This document shows, piece by piece, positions 46,784-58,778 of a DNA stretch of 64,000 bases. The translations under genes and the position numbers were made by a program. Below the pieces are notes generated by a model that was given only the letters and a program-made list of their open reading frames with translations, was not told the origin of the DNA and did no database searches. This stretch comes from JAAEPI01 sp965212145 (GTDB taxonomy: Bacteria > Bacteroidota > Bacteroidia > Cytophagales > Cyclobacteriaceae), in contig CBDBUY010000004.1 in assembly GCA_965212145.1 (NCBI GenBank), forward strand, positions 1-64,000, in the 5' to 3' direction. Position 1 is the first letter of the stretch. Every line of letters begins with the position of its first letter.

Positions 46784-48605
46784 TCACCACCGCGGCACGC
46801 ACAGAACGGGGCTTGCACTGCCACATTGTGCGGGACAGCCACCACAGGTGTCGCAGGTCCAGGCTTCCTCGTCTTCCTCGTGAGCTAGATGTCTCGGGAA
46901 TATTGCAATCTTCGGTCTTTCATGAATCAAAGATATTGGAGTCTCCAGATGCTGGCACCAGAAAGAGTAAGATAGAACTGAGCAGGAAGCCCAAAAACAG
47001 AAAGCATTGAGGTCTTAAAGAAGCGAAGCCGCGCATTCCTCACAGTCGCAGTGATTGTCATTTCTCTGATCCATAGGAATCGAGCATCGCTTACAAGCGA
47101 AGAAGCCTTGCCCGGACAATGCTCCGCATCCTAAGCCAGTCCCACACTCGCTGGTCAACGGGCAGTCGCAGTCTGCGCAACTCCAGCGAGTTTCATCTTC
47201 GCATCCGCTGCAGTCACACCTGTTGTCATTCCGCGTCGAATTAGGGATCAGGCATCCATCGTCGCATTTGAACTGGACCTTTGCTGTCAGCCACGAACAC
47301 CGTAGCAGAGATCGCCGCTGCAACCGCAGAAGGGAAAATGACAAGCACAGCTACGGCAATATCGACATCAACGGCGACAGCAGCTTCCACATTTGCCAGC
47401 AGCAACCGCTGCACAGCAAAGTGACCAGATAACTAGAAGAACACACAGCACAAGAAGAGCGCACAAAGAAAGGTGAAGTTCACAAAAGGCCAATTGAAGT
47501 CAAAAAGGTTTGCTTCACTGACTTGGTTTTTGCTTCTGACTTAATTACTGTACTACAGCATGACATGCTAAGTCAGGAAGACAAATTTCTGAACAAGAGC
47601 GATCAAGCCCTGATTGCGCGTTGTGGCAGATCAAGTTGCGAAATGCTGGTATGGCATCTTTGACTGTTCACGAAAGGTCCCTGCTTCGACAAAGGTAGCT
47701 CCAAAGTGTTGAGAACACGTAGTTAATCAGTCATCACCCAAGCACGACAAGCGATAAAGGTACCCAGATTCCCGGAGTCTCCAGGAAGTGCTTGGCAGCG
47801 TGCTTCTTTCAAATGTTGTTTGTTCTGTCAACAGGATTGCAAAAGAGGCGGAGGCGGAAGAAGCACAGTCACTTAAGTAGTTGTTCTGCGCTAACAATCA
47901 TACAACCTTGCCAGGTGACGGGGCAGAGAATGCCAGCCTCACAGAGTGATGTGGGGCAGCCGCCACAAGTATCACACGACCAATTACCCTCATCTTCACA
48001 TTCACCGCAGTCGCAGAAATCGTTGTTCATCTTCGTGCCATCAATGCCGCAGCCATTGCGACACGTGAAAGTGTCGCCTGAGAGGGATTCAAAAAATCAC
48101 CGCTAATGCCGCTGCAAGAAAAAGACGAGACGACTTTTGATGCTTACGTGCTCAGGGTCCGAGAATACTTGCTACTGCATCAAGTTCAGCCATACAATAC
48201 TGCGAATTGATTGATCCCCTGCTGCGGCTAAGCTTCCTTGAAACCATTGGCAATACTTGGGATCTGTACCGCTGCTGGCTGGGCATCCACCGTAGCAAGT
48301 CTCACACGTCCAGCGTTCCTCATCTTCACAGCTTGCGCAGTCGCAATCACCATTGTTCACCTGATAGCTCTGAAGGGCAAAGCCATCGTTGCACTCAGTA
48401 ATGTGGCTGCCACCACCTGACGGACCGCCATAACCCGGACTGTAGCTCGGAAGACAGTCTGAATATCGACCGCATGCAGTAGGACAGTCACAGATCATGC
48501 AGTCCCAGGAGATTTCATCCTCGCACGTTATGCAGTCGCAGCGGTCATCGTTCTGAAATGTTGCAGGTATCACACAACCATCGTTGCAAATGAAGGGTGC
48601 CTTAG
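46784..48605 (-). CDS. Cys-rich LDLa-like repeat protein fragment (four exons)
   Basis: Exons: 48,605-48,237, 48,077-47,907, 47,283-47,033 and 46,876 to a stop at 46,784. They encode at least five repeats of the form F-x-C-x-D/N-G-C-x-I-P...N-D-x-C-D-C-x-x-C-E-D-E-x-x-W-x-C-x-x-C. Examples are NDNRCDCSGCEDETRWSC and NNDFCDCGECEDEGNWSC. The Cys/Asp/Glu spacing resembles LDL-receptor class A calcium-binding repeats, so an extracellular, disulfide-bonded role is likely. Introns 1 and 2 are phase 1 and rebuild the joins Q-G-D-T-F and Q-A-K-V-Q-F. Intron 3 is phase 0 and restores CEECEDEEAW. Donors are GA, GT and GC. The first exon starts AKAPFICNDGC after AG, so a 5' exon with a signal peptide is missing. 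The stop at 46,784 may lie in an intron. Confidence 0.7.
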
Positions 48606-48903
48606 CTTATGTCTGCCTTGCATTGCCTGCACACTGAAACACTGTCTTGCGGCATCTGTGTCAAAGCCCACATTCAGCAGCAGAAGGCCTAAACACCACC
48701 TTGGAAATTTAAAGCCAATGAAACGTGAAGCTCAAGCTCAACTCCTTTGCATAAGGGCTATTGTTGGTCGTGCTGTGCCAGTATGGCGTGGTGCCTGTTT
48801 GCGAAAACTGGGAAACTTGGGGTGCCCTGTTCGAGCTCGCCTGAGATGGAAAATCAGGAACAACAAGCAACAACAAACTTAGTATCAGTACTGGTCAAGC
48901 AGC

Positions 48904-48973
<70 letters not shown>

Positions 48974-48974
48974 A

Positions 48975-49454
48975 TTCCAACTTCAGTCTGCTCCAAATGG
49001 ATCTGTCCTTCCGTGCCAGTCGAAGACTTTTCCACTTGCAGCAGCATGTCCATTATGACATCGTATGACGCTTTCTCTGATGTTCCTTCCCCTGCATTGA
49101 TTTTCTCTACCGCCCTCTCACGCAAGCAACGAGAACCTCGCCGAGACACTTGGGCCAGGCTGACAGGAATGTCCTTTGGAAAAGGCGTGGCAGTCAATCG
49201 TGATGTCTGCAACTCTGCAAGAGATTGACACACCCGTGGCATGACGCATTGCAACGATGGATTATGCGTCCACAACACTCCTGCACGCAAACCCTTGCTG
49301 GCCAAGGCAATGGTAGTGGCCCAATAGTAGCTGCATGCAAGGCACAATTAGGGCAAGCAGGATCAAAGCCGATCTGCAAGCCATCCGCGACTCGCGGCGG
49401 ATTTTGCTGATTTGGTGTTAGCTGCTGGGCTGAGGTCATCTTCGCAAGCCACAT
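48975..49454 (-). CDS. Possible two-exon coding region, maybe the 3' end of the SDA1 gene
   Basis: The downstream piece (about 49,215-48,985) follows a good acceptor (TCTCTTGCAG). It encodes FPKDIPVSLAQVSRRGSR, then CLRERAVEKINAGEGTSEKA and YDVIMDMLLQVEK before the microsatellite. The upstream piece (from ATG 49,454) encodes MTSAQQLTPNQQNPPRVADG and DPACPNCALHAATIG. The layout L-R-E-R...G-x-T-S-E-K...M-x-M-L-L-Q loosely recalls the SDA1 C-terminus (REKQ...TNEEK...MMSMQ) but lacks its basic character. It may instead be a separate small gene. Confidence 0.3.
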
Positions 49455-50273
49455 TTCAGGCAATGTTGCACGTTGATTTGTTGAGTTGTTATGCGTTTCA
49501 TCAGTGTGAGCTGTATTTCACAACGTTTGCAAGTCTGTTTGAGTAGGTCTCTCTTCGAGGATGGCTACACCCCTGAAGAGTATCATGAGGCTCGTGTGTT
49601 GCGCCGATGTTTAAAATGAAGGTACGCTTGAGCCCGGAGCAGACACCTTATTGATGTACCTGGATCCAAAAAAGAGATTGCTAATTCTATCTCTGCGCCA
49701 TCACCTTACAGCTAATGCCTGGTCAGACAAATTGACAACACCACCAACCCACACCTCAACATGAGGCTGGAAATGCAAAATGGACTGTCATGTGCGAAGA
49801 AGCTTCCACCCTGCACCGAATCCGTAGGGCACATGCTTCTGGTGTGAGGCAAGGAGTACTGAGAGGTGAACTCTGGCAAGGCGCTCTGCTTTGGTTCGCC
49901 TGGTGCGACTTGCCGATGGCGGTGCTACTCTCGCTGGCCCTGTTGAACATGGTCACTACCCTGCTGTGCCAAACCGGCTATCACATTGATCGGGCTTGGA
50001 GCGTTCGCAACAGCATGACACTTCAGTTGTCCCCGCATTCTCAGCAACACTCAGCAGCAAGGTTCCGAGATGCCAACGCCCTCTTGGGTGCAGCGGCGAG
50101 CATGTCTGCGGAGACTTGGTCAGGTAGGCGTCCTGTTGCATGTGCCGCCACTGTTGATTGAAGCTGTGCCTTCCCGGCGTCTTAACATCTTACAAACCGC
50201 AGGAAGAAGAAACCCAAGCCTCATCGGAAGACTACCTTCTGGCCTGAAGCCACTCACGCAGTCTTAGAGGAGC

Positions 50274-53200
50274 CTGCCTGTGAGGCCGCGCTCGTCCTCC
50301 TCCTCATCGGCATCGGAGTCACCTGTTGTAAAACTCGGCTCAGCAAAATGCTGCAGCTTCTCTTGGACTTCAAGAATCAAAACCATGCAAAGCCACAGTC
50401 TGGAGCGTCCAAGGCTCTTGCTACCTGAGTTTGAGGAAGAGCTCATCTCCTGGTGCAGCAGGGTTTCACTCCTCATCTCTTCCTCCTCTTCAATGCCACC
50501 AATAAATGTATGAGTGTACCTGTGCCTATTGCGAGCTATCAAAAAGCAGGATGGCCCATCTCTTTAAGCGTCTCCTCCGCTGGTCTTTTCCGGCCCATCT
50601 GGAGCCTGGTCAGCAAACCACGCAGACAGCAAGAGGCCCTGCCATCTCAGAAGACCTAGGACACAGCATCCCATCTCCAGATAAGAAGGTTCCTAAGGAT
50701 CAGCACATCCCTGAACGTCATACTCAATGCAGGCGCACTCGATGGATTTCTGCAGCCGCAGTTTTCGGAGCTGCTTGAAATCATCAGGGCTCAACACCTT
50801 CCACGGCTCTATAGCGGCTGGGGATGTCCATGGCTGGAGGGACTGTTTTGCTTAAGCAAATCTGCGACACCTATGAAGACTTGCCAGCATACCAATCTCA
50901 TGGCCCACCTTCTCGGCCATGAGGTCTTTCCTGATTGCTGAACTTCTCAAACAACAGTTTTCGCGCATGCTGATAGACGACAGTTAAAAAAGTTGACGGT
51001 CAGGTCGACAGCTCGTTTGGCATGGCCTTGGATCCAAGGACCTGACGCATCTTTGGCGGTCCCATCTTCCACCTTCCAGGTGCATCATAATTCCACAAGC
51101 TGGCGTCACCATGTTCCATGCGAGAGTCGATGCTAGCTCACACCAAACAATGGAGAAATGACTGACATGTCATCCCCTCTCGCTAACGATGCCTTGTGTT
51201 TTTTGGACGCAAGGAGTTCGAGGCCTTCAATCTTCTCAGATGCCTCAGAGGCCGACTTGTTACCAGGAATAACACTGCGAACAGTCACTTGCCTGGAGCT
51301 CGCCAAACTGTGGAGTCTGGACCTCCCCTCTACCTCAGCTGGCTCTGCGGGTGGGAAACAGATGCGCAGGGTTCGATCGCTCTCCTTGCAACTGCTGGAT
51401 ATGGCATGGATCCCTTCCATCCCACCATACCTCCACGAGGCCCATGCTGACCGCCATGGTAGCTTCTCGGCCACGCAGCGATCGGTGTAGAAGCTGAGGG
51501 TGCAGCCTGCGGTCTACGCATGATTACTGAGACATTGGAATCAGAAAGACTTGACATGACATGCTTAGTGGCTCAGTGCGCCATGTCCTCACTCAAGATG
51601 CCACACAAGACTTCGCGACGCATTCGACGCCCGCAGGTTGTTCAGTCCCCCATGCTGAGGTCAAGGCTCCCGGTAGGTATTGATGAGACCTTTCACCTAC
51701 AAGATCACTTGGATGAGCTGACAGGCAGTCAGGGTGACTACAAGAAATGCACTCATACAAGCAACATAGGCGATAGGGTGACCGGGACCAGCTACTGACA
51801 AACCCCCTCATACTACAGCTTGTGCCTCTTCACCCTGTCGAGCACGCATCACTAAAACAGCAAAATGCTGGGCCATGCGCTGCCATCGAAACGCCTCACG
51901 GAGCTGCGTGAGATTAATCGGATAAGACTTAATGGCCTGTTCCCCAGGTGGCATACTTCATAATAATTACGTACAGTAACAGTGAACAGTAATCATAATG
52001 ATTACTAATAATAGTCCTTAAGAATCAACGGCTGGCCTTTGTTCTTGTGCTTTCTGAAGCTGCACAGATCTGTCAGCCTTCAAGAGCAGACGGCTCCGGC
52101 TCAGGGACTGTCTTTAAGAAAATGCTACGCGAACTGTATTGGGAGGAGTACCACACCAGGCGATACGGCCGAATTCCAATCCATGCTGGGGCTTCTGCTC
52201 TTCTTCTGTAAGTATGTTGATGGACCTGCACAAGGCAACTGCTCTGCCACATTGTAACCAGCAACTAAAAACAGAATCTTGAAGCTCCATGTGAGCCTCC
52301 CATCATCACAGCATGCAAGCATAGTTAGGACAAACAAGGCTGGTGAGGCAAGCAGCTGACCGCAGCATGTGAATTGCAAGCACATGCCTGGCACAGACCT
52401 CTCGAATGGTGTTCAAGCCTGGGCTGCGACAAACCCGAGCATTGCATGCCACCCGAGCAAAGAGTCGCGCTTGGGCCATCAAGCCAAACTTAGCTAACAC
52501 ACTGAATCGCAATCAACAGCCTGGTCTAAGAGCAAAGATTGGTTGCGAGAGCCGTAGCGGAGGGATGCAGGCTAAATGAAGCTCTTCAAATCATCTCCGA
52601 CTTTCGAAGTCTGACTGGAATAGGCGCGTCACCAATTTCAATCACCTCAGGAGAGTTGGCCTCTGTCACGAAGTAGCGGACCTCGTGATTCAGGAAGCGT
52701 ATGAACAAAGCACCCGTGGAGGCTCCTAGCAGTCTAGATGCTGGCAAGCGGCTACGTGCAAGATCACGGGTCGAACATCATCCTGGTGGGCAAGCAAAAG
52801 TGCCATCGCGCACCAAAGCCAGAGGGGTATACCAGTACTGGTAGCAATCAGCCGGGCTGGCAGGCGGCACTGCCGGATGCGATGCCTCTTCCATCCAGGG
52901 GACAGGACCCAACATATCCACTCTTATGACTTCTGCTTCAGGCTGCCCCTGCTGCCAGAATACAGTCTACAGCGCTCATCATCCAAACAGGGATCACTTT
53001 GGGATACCGCAGCCAGCTAATCGCCGCCTCTACCAGCGCAGCCATCACTTTGGTGACCTCCTTCTGGGTGGGGACCTTCCGCCAAATCAGGTCCGCTGTG
53101 ATTGCCAGTGCAAATGGAGCAAGGCTGAGAGATGGACCAGGTACTTTTGCAAGAACCTTCACAAGCTTCGTGGCAGACCAGATTCGAAGAGAAGAAGTGG

Positions 53201-56200
53201 GATCTGCATTAGGTATGATAATGCTCAACTCTCCCCGCAGCCAATCTTTCCCAATAGAGATTAGGCGAGACACTGGCCGATGATGCATGATGTAGCGTTC
53301 TTAGCCCTGGATCTGCAGCCGAAGAGCGGATAAAGGTTCAAGACCTGCAGCTGGTGCCGTCCAATCAACCTGGCATGGCACTTGATTCAACCATTTAACA
53401 TCTGTTGTCATTTTGTTGGTTTGGCTTGTGTCGGAGGTTCGGCTACCAAAGCATGGCTACCAGACTTTGCGCTCGCAGGATCACCGAGCAAATGAGCAAA
53501 GTGTGATTCAAGTAAAGCGATCAATGCTCCAGATTTGATTGGAGGACTCAGGGGTGAGCACGGCTGGCAGCAGAGACAAAGGCTGTTCTGGCAACAACAC
53601 CTGCAGGGAATGTTGCATTCCGTTTGCTGGCAGTGGGAGGTGCTGTGTTGTGCTGCTGGCCACCGTGGCAGCTCCCCGTCCAAGTTGGCAAGAGAAGTCA
53701 CTTCCGCAGCCTCTGCTACGCCGCCGCACTCTCAGCCACAACCGCCACCACAACACCACTGATGTCAATGTTGTTGTTCGTGCGGCTACTCTGCTGCTGC
53801 TTACGTACTCAGACTACTATTCCTGCCGTCTGCTCTGTGTGCCTGGCAACGAGGTGAAGCATTAGCAGGCGGAAGAGGAAGGGCTCGCCGCCCTGGCAAA
53901 TAACTATGCAAATGCTGAGCGACCGCAGTGATGTCATTTAGTCGTCTGAACCTGCAAGTCCCCTTTCAGATTTTTGAACCCGTACTGCCAGCCTGGAATG
54001 CACCTACTTCTACACGACGTGGAGGTGCCACTGCAATGATACAACAGTACTTGCTCTTTCAAAATCGCGCTAGCATCTCTCCCACCTTGCTCAACCGCTG
54101 TAGGAGCTTTTCAGCAAGCGTCTGCGGATCATTGAGCAAATCCTAAGAAGGTCTTGGAGCACCCATGCAGACACACCCACTGGAAGAAGCCTCTCCACTC
54201 AGTGTCACTTCGATCCGCAGGTGAAGATATGCACCATTGTCTAAACTCCTAGTATCCCCCTAATAGCCCTTACAGTAGTCCCCTAATAACCCTTGCAGGA
54301 GTTTAGATTATGGCTCATATGCACCTCCGTAAGTTCCCAGCAATGGCCACAAAGCTGACCACCGAGCTGTCCTTCTTGCCGTTCCTTCTTGCCTTCTCAC
54401 ACGCACAATGCTGGATGAGTCAAGCCCTAAACCTAAAGACTAAATAGTAGTTTCCATGTTATTCTCCATTATCCCCATATAAGCCCAGTTTTCCCCCGAT
54501 ACAACCCAAAATAGTCCCAGTTTCCATTTCATGTTTCATGTTCTTTCCCATTTGATTCTCCATTATAGGATGATTAAGCCCTGTAATCCCTATATAACCC
54601 CTATAATCCCTAAAGTTTCCATGTTCTTTTCTATCATCACTAATTTTAAGCAGTCCCTATATAACCCTAACATAACTCCCTAAGACTAGGCAGTGAGGCA
54701 TGGATGCCATCCTCAAGAGCAGGATGCAGATATAAGGCCCCGGCCGCCTTTTTCGCAGCCTAAGCAATTCCAAATGGCAGACATGCACAAGGTTATGCCA
54801 AGTTTGCCTAACATGGAACTGATCTTGTCTAGGGATTGCTGCTTTTTCCTTGTCATCATGTAAGATTGTACATGAACCGTTGCATCCAGGATGCTTTCTT
54901 TGCTCTTTTGAGCCGCTTTATTCTGTTTCCTGTCTTTTTGGCACCCACGATGCCCATGACGGCCTCCGAGCTGAAGCCGAGCAGCGAAACGAGCAAAGGA
55001 GGAAGCCCCACAGGACCGAGCCTCATTAATGTTGTCATCCTCTTCTTCATCTTCGCTCTCATCCAGGATGCCTTCCAGCCCCTGCATAGATCGCGCGTTG
55101 CTGTAGCTACGCACTCTACCTGACGACGTGTATCATCACCACACTTGCAGGCAGTTGCCCCAGGCCATCATCAGGTAATATCGGGCAGAAACCGCGGCAA
55201 AGCGCATGAGAGCTACCCTGGTTCAGCCTTCGTCTTGTTTCCAAGGAACAAGTGCGCCAAGGCCTTCACATGAACAGTTCGTATCAGTTGTGCGAACGCA
55301 AGAAGCCAGTGAGCCTCCCAAAGTTTCCAGCAACTAAGAGCCTTGCTGCTGCAATCTTCAAATCGGGGTGCAGCAGTCCAGCACCTCGACAGGCGCAGCG
55401 GCAGCAGCATCGGCAGCAGCAGGCTCCAACGTATGATGTGGCATGTGGAGAGTGTACTGATGGCTCATTGCTCCTGGGCTCTTGGCTCATGAGGTTGGCC
55501 ACGTGCGTGTCACACCAAACCTTCACAGCATACCAGTTCTCGGAACCTTCAGCTTCTGGCGGCTTTCCACAGACTCAGTCGCTTGCATTTTGTCGGTACC
55601 TTAGCTCCATGAATGATGCGGTACGGAACGGACGAAGGGCTGCGCTTCTCTTTTCAGAATGCGCAACGGCAGAAACACTGTGGCGACCAGTGATGTGATG
55701 CGAGCTGTTCCTGGCTGCTATCCTTCTGCCTGCTCCTACTTCATATTTCCCTTCCGGAAGATGTGTCTCTGAAGGGACCTAGGTCCTCTTGAATATGCAG
55801 TCAAGCTTCATCGTAATGAAGACTGCGCACGCATGCCGGCATACCTGACAGGACAAGGCTGAGCCTCCTTTGACACCAGCTGCGAACAATAGTAGCTGTT
55901 ACTCCGTAGCTTCAAGTGGCCCTGTCTACGCAGCAATCCTTGCGACTCAACTATGACCAGCGCCTCAGTCTCAGCCTCCTTCAGCCGCGCGAAGAAGAAG
56001 TCGCGCAGCTCAAAGTTCACCTCAGGTTTGCACAGGCTAAACCAACTGGAAGCCATCACGAGAGAAGCGGGACACACAGCAGAAAGGCCCACCACAAACC
56101 TTACTTGTCCATAATGTATAGCACAGCCTTGAATAACATGTGCCAGAATGAACCTGAGGCAGTGACCTTCTGGTTCTTGGACTTTTGGTTCATGTGCGCA

Positions 56201-58383
56201 ATGTCACGCACAATGTGGGTGAAAATGCTTTTCCGCAGGCCCTTGTCCTGCCCAGCCATGCTCCGGATGCTAAAGGGGACTGAGAGTAGAATGCTGGGCT
56301 TCCAAAAAGAGGCCTGGGACTTGAAGAGCTTGAAGTACACTGGCAGTGTCTTGCTGCACGGGAACCTTTGGTCTGGAACTGGTTGCGCAGCACTTTGTGA
56401 GATGGAACTGCACTCTGAGAATCAAGCTGATTTCGATTGCGAAGCAGGATCAAGGCCTGCACATCATGTGGACCAGGCTACCAGCTGCTTGTCAATAGAA
56501 TTTACACATTGGCCACACATAAAATGCAAAACTTGGAAATGCCTGACCTACTCACGAATGCCAAGGCAAGTGCCACAGGGGTTCTGCAGTTGATCGATAC
56601 TTTGTTGACTTTCAGAGTTGATAGTTTCCATAAACAGGGGACCCCAATATAGACCCCCAAGTACTATAATATTCTTGTGAGGTTCCTCAGAAGGGCACCG
56701 CTAATTCTGGGAAACGTCCTTGTAGTCCAAGCATATGCTCAGAGGACGCAACTCTCCTTGTAACTTGCAAAAGCTCTGATTTGTGATGCCCTCTAGACGC
56801 AAAAAAAAAACTTGTTGGGCCAGATTTGGGGTCCAAGAGCACTCTAAAGGCAGAGAGCAGGCTTAAAGACCCTGAAAGAAAAATCTCAGCCCAAAGTCAG
56901 GACACTGCTTCTTGATCAAGAACTCGGCTTAAAGAATTAAGGGTGACTCAAGAGCCGATCTTGAAATCTGACGAGCTTATAGACGTTTTCAGAAATTGAG
57001 GGGTAGATATTGCTTTTGGAGCTACTCCTTCCGGACCTCGCCGGCGAGACCTCTCGTCATTTTAAGGCACACTGGAAAGTTGCATGAAAAATAAAATAAC
57101 GACAAAAACTCCGGCTTCAGCAGCTTTCCTACTGTGAATCTTCCTCTTCCTGCTGTCTTTCTCCTTCCCACTCTCATTCGTACATAACTCCTGCAGGTTT
57201 CACAGTCTCAGGAGCGTCAGAGCCCAATTACGTAGAGTCGAGTCACCCAAAGACACCCTAGAATAATCTTGCATCATGTTTCCTTTGCTTCCTTGTAGTA
57301 CCGGGGGGGCACCCAAATTAATCATGAGCTAGGAGTAATGAAGCTCTCCGACTCTCCGTCTTTCAGAGCTGTGGTAGAGGGGCCTGCACCAAAGTCGTCC
57401 GCATGCTGCTGTGCATCACCTCGAAGTGATCATTCAAGGCACCTGAGATCGACAGGGTTTTGCTCTGCATGCGATGCTCGAAGAGCACCTTGAACTGTGC
57501 CAAGTTCGCAAACCGGATGCCAAACCTGAGATCCAGACTGATCAACAAGTCCGGAAAAGCCTGACGTCCAGGTACTACCAGAAAAGCACCAGGACAAGCT
57601 TGCAAAATGGTGCTGATGTGACCGGGCCCAGAAGAGCAATCCATATGATCCTTCCTTACTTTGTGAACTTCAGCGCTTATCAGTCTGCTACTCGTCCGCT
57701 CATAGACTTACAGAGCCAAAGGTTCAATACCAAGACATGCTGCCTTCGCCTTCTGTTTGCTCTAACAGTTTAATGCAGTTTCAGACATTGAGCTACGTTA
57801 TTAACAAAGACGGCGCCTTTGCCCGGTCAGGAAAGCTTGGAGCCACATGTGCCAAAAACATCACCTGCAGCAAGAAATAGAGGCACTCTTGACGCAAACG
57901 TTGCTGAGTCTTGGATCCACTGCAAGCTTAAATCGCCACTGACTCTCTGGCATAATGACAGGCCTGGCCTGCTCAGCGAAAGAGCTTGACGGCTTTTGCG
58001 GCTTGAGTTTGAAGATCTCCATCTGGCTGTCGAAGTGAGACCTCTCAAGCTTCATAAGCTAATCTGACGAGTCAAAAACCGACCACCATGGCCAGGACAT
58101 GGATCGCGTGTCTTGGCCCCTACTCAGGATGATGCCACTGCTGGTCGAACTCCACGCTGTATGCCTACATGGCCGGCAATGGCAGAGATTCAGCTGTGAA
58201 CAGTCCTCCTTTCCTGCCTCTGGGTCCCGTTTCATGAGATTCTGCAGCTGCGGCAGCGACATGACCCGCTCCTTCTCCTTTGCAAGATATGCTTAGAAAC
58301 GGGGAGCATACCTCATCGCTTCTTCGCAAGGAAGAATCCCAATGCTGCGCCTTGTCATCATCAACCGTTGCCACGGCTGCCAT
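50274..58383 (-). CDS. SDA1: SDA1 homologue (60S ribosome biogenesis / nuclear export factor), more than 20 exons
   Basis: SDA1 (SDAD1 in animals) is a nucleolar pre-60S factor. Exons fixed to the base: 58,383-58,312; 58,277-58,218 (SLPQLQNLMKRDPE); 58,164-58,136 (AYSVEFDQQ); 58,041-57,969 (MEIFKLKPQKPSSSFAEQ); 57,864-57,817 (VMFLAHVAPSFPD); 56,339-56,314 (YFKLFKSQ); 56,247-56,167 (DKGLRKSIFTHIVRDI). Further pieces in family order: ALILLRNRNQL (56,440); VNFELRDFFFARLKEAETEA (56,020); VWCDTHVANLMSQ (55,505); LKIAAA (55,365); ALAHLFLGNKTK (55,262); ILDESEDEEEDDNINE (55,075); VGAKKTGNRIKRLKRAKKA (54,945); LLNDPQTLAEKLLQRLSK (54,143); VSRLISI (53,270); KEVTKVMAALVEAA (53,076); VRYFVTEANSPEVIEI (52,705); GLNTIREVCAR (52,433); GLINTYRE (51,700); HPQLLHRSLRGREAT (51,510); EKIEGLELLASKKHK (51,228); VLSPDDFKQLRKLRLQKSIE (50,797); DADEEEDERGLTGR (50,322-50,274). 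The basic C-terminal tail was not located. Confidence 0.9.
54227..54323. mobile_element. MITE-like element, family 2 (copy 4), inside the SDA1 gene
   Basis: The ends are GATATGCACCATTGTCTAAAC on the left and GTTTAGATTATGGCTCATATG on the right (imperfect TIRs). The interior is shortened relative to the other copies. It lies in an SDA1 intron between the exons for VGAKKTGNRIKR and LLNDPQTLAEKL. Confidence 0.65.
54448..54640. mobile_element. MITE family 3 relative, rearranged, inside the SDA1 gene
   Basis: TAGTAGTTTCCATGTTATTC and further TTTCCAT...CCATTAT and CCCTATATAACCCC blocks recur in the same orientation rather than as one clean pair of arms. It lies next to the family 2 element in the same SDA1 intron. 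Confidence 0.4.
56624..56715. mobile_element. MITE-like element, family 1 (reverse copy), inside the SDA1 gene
   Basis: This 92-bp element has the right end TAATTCTGGGAAAC and the interior GACCCCAATATAGACCCCC, the reverse complement of the interior of the copy at 3,279-3,370. The left end GTTTCCATAAACAGGGGACC is less well preserved. It lies in an SDA1 intron. Confidence 0.5.
56730..57340. other. Long SDA1 intron segment without recognisable features
   Basis: This is part of the interval between the exon with VMFLAHVAPSF (57,864-57,817) and that with ALILLRNRNQL (about 56,440). A probable further exon lies at about 57,500-57,440 (FKVLFEHRMQSKTLS, where the family has a Leu-rich helix). The rest shows no coding signal. 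Confidence 0.4.
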
Positions 58384-58778
58384 AGTGCCCGCGCACCGCC
58401 CCGCACCTTCTGAAGACTTGTCAAACATGATGGTCGCTTCTGGGAATACAGGACAAGTGATTCTTCAAGAAAAGCAGCTTGGACTGAGTTCGAGACAGGG
58501 TTGTTAGCGTCTTCTCGGCACCGTGGCAGCCAGGTCTGCTTAGCTTGATGTGTTGGATGGTTATGCTGCAGTCAAGCTTGGGTTGAAGTCTGGCTACATG
58601 TGTGGTGCTTCCCGAATGCTGCATATTTAAAGGAGGCTGTCCGACAGGCCAATTGGTCAGAGCGTGTGGTCTTGGAGTGCTGGTGTGACTGCTTAAAGCA
58701 TGCTGAGATGGATAACTGGATAACTGACAACAAGCCACAAGCTTCTTGCTGCCTGGTTGGGCATCTGCATGGGTCAGA

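Noticed and set aside
52999..53283. Plus-strand 94-codon frame opposite SDA1
   Set aside because: All three plus frames are open here by chance. The minus strand carries SDA1 family motifs (VSRLISI, KEVTKVMAALVEAA) in the right order.
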